Source: Angelakisella sp.
GTDB lineage: Bacteria > Bacillota > Clostridia > Oscillospirales > Ruminococcaceae
Length of the DNA stretch: 38,283 nucleotides
Direction: 5' to 3'
Assembly: GCA_020024515.1 (NCBI GenBank)
Contig: JAHHTR010000005.1
Location: 1-38,283, forward strand
Shown: positions 32,879 to 38,283 of the stretch, piece by piece
Layout of the letters: each line of letters starts with the position of its first letter
How positions within the stretch are numbered: the stretch's first letter is position 1
The notes under the pieces: model-generated
Seen by the model: only the letters and a program-made list of their open reading frames with translations
Database searches by the model: none
What the model was told of the DNA's origin: nothing
Position numbers and translations under genes: made by a program

Positions 32879-34192
32879 ATGGGAATTATTAAAGCAACTA
32901 TGAACGCAATAGGTGCAAGTCTTGCAGATCAATGGCAAGAAGTGTTTGAACCGGACGATATGGGTGATGATGTCGTATTTGCCCGAGGTGTAAAGGTTCG
33001 TGCCAATGACAAAAGAAACGGAAACTTTAAAGGTACAGAAGATATTGTGTCAAACGGTTCTGTAATACATGTATATAAAGATCAATTTATGATGATTGTT
33101 GATGGTGGTAAAGTTGTTGATTATACAGTAGAAGAAGGCTACTATATAGTTGATAATTCATCATCACCGTCACTGTTTAACGGTGAATTCGGAGATGCGT
33201 TTAAAGATACTTTCCAACGTATAAAATTTGGAGGTGTAACGCCGAAAGCACAAAAAGTATATTACATAAATATGCAACCGATAAAGAATATAAAGTTCGG
33301 AACACGCAATCCAATAAACTATTTTGATAACTTTTATAATTCTGAATTATTCTTACGTGCACATGGTTCTTATTCTATTAAGATTAAATTCCCTATGCTT
33401 TTCTATGCAGAGGTTATTCCGAAAAATAAAGATCGTGTTACAATTCAAGATATAAATGAGCAGTATCTCGATGAGTTTTTGGAGGCATTGCAAAGTGCAA
33501 TAAATCAAATGTCAGCTGATGGTATACGTATTTCATTTGTTACATCAAAGGCACGTGAACTAAGTAAGTATATGGCTGATATTCTCGATGAAGATTGGCT
33601 GCAAAAACGTGGTATGGAGATAGATTCGGTAGGTATAGCAAGTGTATCATATAACGAGGAGTCCGAAAAACTTATCAATATGCGTAACCAAGGTGCAATG
33701 CTTAGTGATCCAAGCATACGAGAAGGCTATGTACAGGGAGCGGTTGCTCGTGGTATGGAGGCAGCAGGCTCAAATGCAAGCGGAAGTATGGCAGGATTTA
33801 TGGGTATGGGTATGGGTATGCAGGCAGGTGGCGGCTTTATGGGTGTTGTTTCACAGTCAAACCAACAGCAAATACAAAATCAACAATCTATGCGTGAGCA
33901 ACAAATGCAACAACAACTGGAACAGGTAAAACAAGCACAAAGTCAAGAGAGAACAGAAGCTTGCTGGACTTGTAGTTGCGGTCATAAAAATACAGGTAAA
34001 TTCTGCACAGAGTGTGGCAAACCACAAGAAGTAAAAGATGAATGGATATGTAGTTGCGGTCACAAAAACAAAGGTAAGTTCTGTTCGGAATGCGGTGCAC
34101 CAAAGCCACAAGTTCTAAAATGTAAAAACTGTGGTTTGAAACTTGACGCTCCAAGCAAATTCTGTCCGGAGTGCGGAACAAAGACAGAATAA
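32879..34192 (+). CDS. SPFH-domain (YdjI-like, virion-core type) protein with zinc ribbons
   Basis: A cytosolic SPFH/Band-7-type scaffold. The N-terminal 300 residues (VFEPDDMGDDVVFARG, VEEGYYIVDNSSSPSLF, FGTRNPINYFD) match the family named virion core protein, to which Bacillus subtilis YdjI belongs. A Gly/Met-rich linker (about 303-325) and a Gln-rich helix (about 328-358) lead to three zinc ribbons: Cys365/367/376/379, Cys391/393/402/405 and Cys415/418/429/432. No membrane segment is seen, so it must associate through partners. Flanked by Tim44-like and YdjG-like genes. In B. subtilis the relative links PspA to the membrane; that role here is inference. Confidence 0.87.
   Translation: MGIIKATMNAIGASLADQWQEVFEPDDMGDDVVFARGVKVRANDKRNGNFKGTEDIVSNGSVIHVYKDQFMMIVDGGKVVDYTVEEGYYIVDNSSSPSLFNGEFGDAFKDTFQRIKFGGVTPKAQKVYYINMQPIKNIKFGTRNPINYFDNFYNSELFLRAHGSYSIKIKFPMLFYAEVIPKNKDRVTIQDINEQYLDEFLEALQSAINQMSADGIRISFVTSKARELSKYMADILDEDWLQKRGMEIDSVGIASVSYNEESEKLINMRNQGAMLSDPSIREGYVQGAVARGMEAAGSNASGSMAGFMGMGMGMQAGGGFMGVVSQSNQQQIQNQQSMREQQMQQQLEQVKQAQSQERTEACWTCSCGHKNTGKFCTECGKPQEVKDEWICSCGHKNKGKFCSECGAPKPQVLKCKNCGLKLDAPSKFCPECGTKTE
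33965..34120 (+). repeat. In-frame tandem duplication of a zinc ribbon, 78-base unit
   Basis: The segments starting at 33965 and 34043 encode near-copies beginning W-x-C-S-C-G-H-K-N and ending F-C-x-E-C-G. The unit is 26 codons. Both copies keep all four Cys. Third-position differences show that the duplication is not recent. Confidence 0.7.
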
Positions 34193-34285
34193 ATACAGTA
34201 TTTATATTTTGTGGCGATGATATATATATATTGTCATCATTGCAATTTATATATTATTGATAAATAGATGTTTGGAGGTGTTTTT

Positions 34286-35356
34286 TTGGCAACAATTACC
34301 TATAAATGTCCTAATTGTGACGGTGGACTTACTTTTAATCCCGAAAATCAAGATTTTTTTTGTGAGTATTGTTTGAGTCATTTCACACAGGAACAACTCG
34401 ATGAAATGATAAAAGATAAACAAAGCACAGAGAAAGTAAAAGAAACAACAGTAGACGAAGTAACAGGTGCTACAAAAGAAGTTGAAATATTATTATATAA
34501 ATGTCCTTCTTGCGGTGCGGAGGTTATAACAGACAATACAACCGTGTCTACATTTTGTCACTATTGCCACAATCCCATTATTTTGGAAGGAAAATTGCAA
34601 GGCGAATTTTCTCCCGATGGCTTCATTCCGTTTAAAAAGACAAAAGACGAAATAAAGCAAGAGTTTTTGCAGTGGACAAGCAAAAAGTGGTTTATTCCAA
34701 ATGCTTTTTTTAATAAGAAAAACATAGAAAAAATGAGTGGTGTATATTATCCATATTGGATAACAGACTATAAGGTAGATGTGAATGCTTATATCAATGC
34801 CGAAAAAATACGTGTTTGGCGAACAGGAAATACAGAATATACAGAAAGATCATATTATAAAGTACAACGTAGAGGTGAAGTTGAACTTCGTGATATTACC
34901 AATAATGCACTGAAATCTGCCGATGCAAAACTTGCCGAGGCAGTACTACCATATGATTATGCAGATATAAAAGATTTTAACACAGGCTATTTGAGTGGAT
35001 TTTTGGCAGAAAACAGAGATATTGATAAGGAAAACTTAACCGAACGTTCACAAGATATTATGAAGGATTATTCTAAACGAATAATAAAAGCCGATGTTAA
35101 AGGCTATGATGTTGTAGATATCAAAAATTTTGATGTGGATATTAAAGAAGAAAAGTGGAGATATGTACTGCTCCCTGTATGGATGCTGACATACAAAAAC
35201 TCGAAAGATGATATTTATTATTATGCAGTGAATGGACAAACAGGCGAAGTTTGTGGAAAATTGCCACTTGATAATAAAAAACTCGGTTTATTGTTTGCGG
35301 GACTGTTTATTGGTTTTTCCCTACTTACTTTTTTGGGAGGACTGTTATTTTTATGA
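34286..35356 (+). CDS. YdjG-like tail-anchored protein with two zinc ribbons
   Basis: A 356-residue protein opening with two zinc ribbons, Cys8/11/26/29 and Cys73/76/91/94. A soluble domain of about 240 residues follows (FIPFKKTKDEI, GVYYPYWITDYKVD, WRYVLLPVWMLTY), then a single C-terminal membrane segment (about 333-355). This matches the architecture of B. subtilis YdjG. The start is TTG with GGAGG seven bases upstream; an ATG 18 bases earlier comes before that site. The stop overlaps the next start by four bases, indicating coupling to the TPM gene. Confidence 0.83.
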   Translation: MATITYKCPNCDGGLTFNPENQDFFCEYCLSHFTQEQLDEMIKDKQSTEKVKETTVDEVTGATKEVEILLYKCPSCGAEVITDNTTVSTFCHYCHNPIILEGKLQGEFSPDGFIPFKKTKDEIKQEFLQWTSKKWFIPNAFFNKKNIEKMSGVYYPYWITDYKVDVNAYINAEKIRVWRTGNTEYTERSYYKVQRRGEVELRDITNNALKSADAKLAEAVLPYDYADIKDFNTGYLSGFLAENRDIDKENLTERSQDIMKDYSKRIIKADVKGYDVVDIKNFDVDIKEEKWRYVLLPVWMLTYKNSKDDIYYYAVNGQTGEVCGKLPLDNKKLGLLFAGLFIGFSLLTFLGGLLFL

Positions 35357-36171
35357 TAAAAAAACTTACATATATATTTTCATTAATGATGATTTTTATG
35401 ATATTTTCAGCAGTTGCGTATGCAGATGTTCAAAAAATATATGATGATGCTCATATTTTTACAGGCGAAGAAGAAAAAAAACTGTTGGGTTTAATAAAGG
35501 AATATGAACCACAACTTTTATTGGAAAGTATAAAAGACAATTCAAATCCAAAAACAACAATGTATGTATATACTACTAATGATACAAAGTATTTATCCAC
35601 AGAAAGATGTGTTGCGAAATTTTTCGAGGAAAAAGTGAAAAAGGATACAGCAAATGCTATAATTTATTTTATAGATATGGATAACAGAAATACATTTATT
35701 TATTTAAGCGATAGTATAAAGTATAATTTTACAGATGATATGCTGGATACTGTTATAGATAATTCATATAAATATTTGAAAAAAGGTGAGTATGCACGTT
35801 TTGTTGAAGGGGAAATAAAGGATACAGGCGCTATTCTTTGCGGAGAAATAAAACCTACTTTCAAAAACGGTGAAAAAATACCCGGCTTTCCTTGGATATT
35901 GTTAATTGTTTCTTTGGGAGTAGGTACAGCGGCAGGTATTACCGGTGTAGCTATTGTAAAAAGCAAATATAATATGGACTCCGTAGAGTATGAATATTCT
36001 ACCCAAAAAAGTACAAATTATGTTTCTGCATTTCGTGATGATGATTTTGTACGCAAATATGTTACAAGCAGAACTATACAGTCAAATAACAATAGTTCGA
36101 GCGGAGGAAAAAGCGGTGGTTCATCATTCGGCAGCATAAGATCAAGTAACGGCAGAGGCAGAAGTTTTTGA
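35353..36171 (+). CDS. TPM-domain exported membrane protein (YdjH-like)
   Basis: A 272-residue protein with a signal peptide ending in AYA (cleavage after about 24). A TPM domain follows (about 26-160; DDAHIFTGEEEKKLL, YFIDMDNRNTFIYLSD), then a membrane helix (about 178-198) and a cytosolic tail rich in Ser and Gly ending GSIRSSNGRGRSF. The TPM domain would lie outside the membrane. The arrangement is that of YdjH and other phage-shock-associated TPM proteins. It overlaps the preceding gene by four bases and so probably acts with it. Confidence 0.85.
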   Translation: MIKKLTYIFSLMMIFMIFSAVAYADVQKIYDDAHIFTGEEEKKLLGLIKEYEPQLLLESIKDNSNPKTTMYVYTTNDTKYLSTERCVAKFFEEKVKKDTANAIIYFIDMDNRNTFIYLSDSIKYNFTDDMLDTVIDNSYKYLKKGEYARFVEGEIKDTGAILCGEIKPTFKNGEKIPGFPWILLIVSLGVGTAAGITGVAIVKSKYNMDSVEYEYSTQKSTNYVSAFRDDDFVRKYVTSRTIQSNNNSSSGGKSGGSSFGSIRSSNGRGRSF

Positions 36172-36220
36172 TTTTAATTAAATTAAAATATATATTTTAA
36201 ACAAAAGGAGATTATGAAAA

Positions 36221-36967
36221 ATGGCTTATATTTCTTGTGATTTTAAAAGTGAAGTATTGGATATGGATACAGTATTGAGAGTGATTTTACCCGAAAGCGG
36301 AGTGAATGAAGATACAAAAGTCCTTTATCTTTTGCATGGTATAAAGGGAAACAGCTCAGCTTGGCAAAGATTTTCCAGAATAGAGTCATATATAAGAGAC
36401 TATAATATTGCTGTTATTATTCCCGAAGTTCAACGTTCTTTTTATATAAATATGGAATATGGACTGAAATATTTTGATTATGTAACAAAAGAACTTCCAC
36501 AAGCTGTGAAGAAATTTTTTAATTTGAATATAAAAAGAGAAAACAGTTATATAATGGGACTTTCTATGGGTGGATACGGCGCACTTAAATGTGCCTTTAC
36601 ATATCCTGAAAATTATATAGGTTGTGCAAGTTTCAGTGGTGCGGTAGACTTAAAGTTTTTATTTGAAAATATGATACAAGCTGATATGTCAATAAAAAAT
36701 GAGGCTAAGGGAGTTATAGGGGATTCATTAAAACCTGAGAATGATTTATTCTGGTTGTTGGAAAATCATACTGTTGAAGAAATGCCGAATATGTATATTA
36801 GTTGCGGAGATAAAGACTTTTTGAAAATGCCGAACTATAAAATGCGTGAGTATTTAAACAGTAAAAATTACAAATTCTTGTATGAAGAATGGGAAGGCGA
36901 GCATACATGGGATTTTTGGGACGTTTCTGTTGTTAAAGCACTGAAATATTTTGATTTAATAAAATAA
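36221..36967 (+). CDS. EstA-type alpha/beta-hydrolase esterase
   Basis: A 248-residue cytosolic serine esterase related to tributyrin esterase and esterase D. LLHGIKGNSSAW is the oxyanion region, GLSMGGYGALK holds the nucleophilic Ser, ISCGDKDF the Asp and GEHTWDFW the His. No signal peptide. The natural substrate is unknown; short acyl esters are likely for the family. AAGGAG lies ten bases before the ATG; another ATG seven bases earlier is in a different frame and stops within nine codons. It follows the TPM gene by 49 bases and may share its transcript. Confidence 0.9.
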   Translation: MAYISCDFKSEVLDMDTVLRVILPESGVNEDTKVLYLLHGIKGNSSAWQRFSRIESYIRDYNIAVIIPEVQRSFYINMEYGLKYFDYVTKELPQAVKKFFNLNIKRENSYIMGLSMGGYGALKCAFTYPENYIGCASFSGAVDLKFLFENMIQADMSIKNEAKGVIGDSLKPENDLFWLLENHTVEEMPNMYISCGDKDFLKMPNYKMREYLNSKNYKFLYEEWEGEHTWDFWDVSVVKALKYFDLIK

Positions 36968-36999
36968 AAAATATAATGTAGAGCTTTGGGAGAATATCA

Positions 37000-38115
37000 A
37001 TGGAAAAATCTAAGGTTTATTTTACAGATATGCGTACAAGTGACGGTAACAGTCTTTTAAAAAAACTTGATAGACTAATGCAAAAAGCAGGTATAGAGAA
37101 TATAGATTTTAACAACAAATTTGTTGCTATAAAAATGCACTTTGGAGAGCCGGGAAACCTGTCTTTTTTGCGTCCTAATTATGCGAAGGTAGTTGCAGAT
37201 AAAGTAAAGTCTTTGGGTGGATACCCCTTTTTGACAGATTGCAATACTCTGTATGTAGGCAGACGAAAAAATGCGCTGGAACATATTGACAGTGCTATGG
37301 AAAACGGTTTTTCGCTGATGTCAACAGGTTGTCAGATTATTATTGCCGATGGGCTGAAAGGTACTGATGATGTAGACGTACCCATAAACGGTGGAGAGTA
37401 TATAGAAAAAGCACATATAGGCAGAGCTATAATGGACGCTGATATTTTTATTGCTCTTACACACTTTAAAGGTCACGAGTCAACAGGCTTTGGCGGAGCA
37501 TTAAAAAATATAGGTATGGGTTGTGGAAGTCGTGCGGGCAAAATGGATATGCACGCAGGCGGAAAACCGGAAGTTTTTGCTGAAAAATGCGTAAAATGTA
37601 CAGTCTGTTCAAAAAACTGTGCACAAGATGCGATTTCCTTTGAAACAGGTAAAGCATATATAGATCATAATAAATGCGTTGGTTGTGGCAGATGTTTGGG
37701 CACATGCAATTTTGATGCGATAGTAAATAACAATAATGTTGCCAATGATGAACTTAATTGCAGAATTGCAGAGTATACAAAAGCAGTTATTGACGGAAGA
37801 CCTTGTTTTTATGTAAATGTTGTTACTGATGTTTCACCATATTGTGATTGTCATGGTAATAATGATATGCCGATAATACCAAATGTAGGACTATTTGCGT
37901 CATTTGACCCGGTAGCACTTGATGTTGCATGTGCAGATTCTTGCAACAAAATGCCTGTTATTCCGGGTAGCAAGCTTGATGAAGAAATACATCATCATAA
38001 TCATAATGACCACTTTACAAACACTTTCCCTGAAACTAATTGGAGAAGCGCAGTTATTCATGGTGAAAAAATAGGTATAGGTAAAATGGACTATGAATTA
38101 GTTGTATGTAAATAA
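37000..38115 (+). CDS. DUF362 protein with two [4Fe-4S] ferredoxin motifs
   Basis: A 371-residue protein. The DUF362 domain surrounds a ferredoxin insert with Cys197/200/203/207 and Cys226/229/232/236, two classic CxxCxxCxxxC sets. The N-terminus VAIKMHFGEPGN and the region HFKGHESTGFGGALKN are family marks. DUF362 proteins are common in anaerobes and have no established reaction, though a redox role is assumed from the clusters. GGGAG lies seven bases before the ATG. It follows the esterase gene by 32 bases and ends at a strong terminator. Confidence 0.9.
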   Translation: MEKSKVYFTDMRTSDGNSLLKKLDRLMQKAGIENIDFNNKFVAIKMHFGEPGNLSFLRPNYAKVVADKVKSLGGYPFLTDCNTLYVGRRKNALEHIDSAMENGFSLMSTGCQIIIADGLKGTDDVDVPINGGEYIEKAHIGRAIMDADIFIALTHFKGHESTGFGGALKNIGMGCGSRAGKMDMHAGGKPEVFAEKCVKCTVCSKNCAQDAISFETGKAYIDHNKCVGCGRCLGTCNFDAIVNNNNVANDELNCRIAEYTKAVIDGRPCFYVNVVTDVSPYCDCHGNNDMPIIPNVGLFASFDPVALDVACADSCNKMPVIPGSKLDEEIHHHNHNDHFTNTFPETNWRSAVIHGEKIGIGKMDYELVVCK

Positions 38116-38130
38116 AAATTAAAAATATTT

Positions 38131-38169
38131 AACAGAATGATATTTGAATAAATATTGTTCTGTTTTTTT
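38131..38169 (+). terminator. Intrinsic terminator after the DUF362 gene
   Basis: AACAGAATGATATT pairs with AATATTGTTCTGTT (two G-U pairs) around TGAATA and runs into further Ts, seven in a row from 38163. It closes the run of genes that begins at uvrC. Confidence 0.85.
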
Positions 38170-38283
38170 ATATAAAAATATCTATATTAAATTTATAATA
38201 GGATTTTTCAGATTTATTTTTTACATAGTATGGTTATATTGTACAAGAATTTTAATTACTTATGTAAATATAGCGATTTTGTT

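Noticed and set aside
1..38283. CRISPR array, tRNA, rRNA or insertion sequence
   Set aside because: No regular repeat-spacer pattern, no cloverleaf with the GGTTCRA arm, no transposase or terminal inverted repeats were found on reading both strands.

Overview
The window is a 38 kb stretch of chromosome from an AT-rich, low-GC Gram-positive bacterium. The gene families (CdaA/CdaR, bifunctional Rel, RbgA, YraN, Trigger factor-ClpP-ClpX-Lon-EngB, HPr with both His15 and Ser46, YhfC, DUF362, COG2509) fit Bacillota, class Clostridia; a finer placement is not supportable from this sequence alone. Strong Shine-Dalgarno sequences precede most genes, and seven genes appear to start with GTG or TTG. 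No tRNA, rRNA, CRISPR array, insertion sequence or prophage was seen. Coding is dense and mostly housekeeping.

Layout, left to right. (1) 76-3092: a DivIVA-like coiled-coil protein, then the c-di-AMP cyclase CdaA and its regulator CdaR; the usual glmM is absent. (2) 3394-10205: a COG2509 flavoprotein, recJ, rel and a YhfC-type intramembrane protease, all closely spaced. (3) recA, alone behind a near-consensus promoter with a LexA-type box. (4) rplS with a structured leader and a strong terminator. (5) rbgA-rnhB-yraN-metallophosphoesterase, overlapping or nearly so. (6) tig, clpP, clpX, lon, engB, lysA and a CsoR-type metal sensor: a proteostasis block followed by lysine/DAP synthesis. (7) a DtxR-type regulator, ending at a bidirectional terminator shared with the convergent gene for HPr.

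(8) 24221-29858 is all on the minus strand: ptsH; then trmD, rimM and a tandem-ACT protein as one transcript; then apbE, an epoxyqueuosine-reductase-like Fe-S protein and a MATE exporter as another. (9) 30174-38115 returns to the plus strand: uvrC, then four membrane or zinc-ribbon genes resembling the Bacillus subtilis YdjG/YdjH/YdjI envelope-stress set with an extra Tim44-like zinc-ribbon membrane protein and no PspA, followed by an EstA-type esterase and a DUF362 ferredoxin-like protein.

The region most worth following up is the SPFH/zinc-ribbon/TPM module (32093-36171). Next come several leader or intergenic elements: alternative hairpins ahead of the ACT-rimM-trmD transcript, terminator hairpins directly after candidate promoters of apbE and the COG2509 gene, a paired element between yhfC and recA whose U-tract points against both neighbours, and a palindromic operator in the ptsH leader. 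All calls come from reading the sequence; no database search or folding calculation was run.
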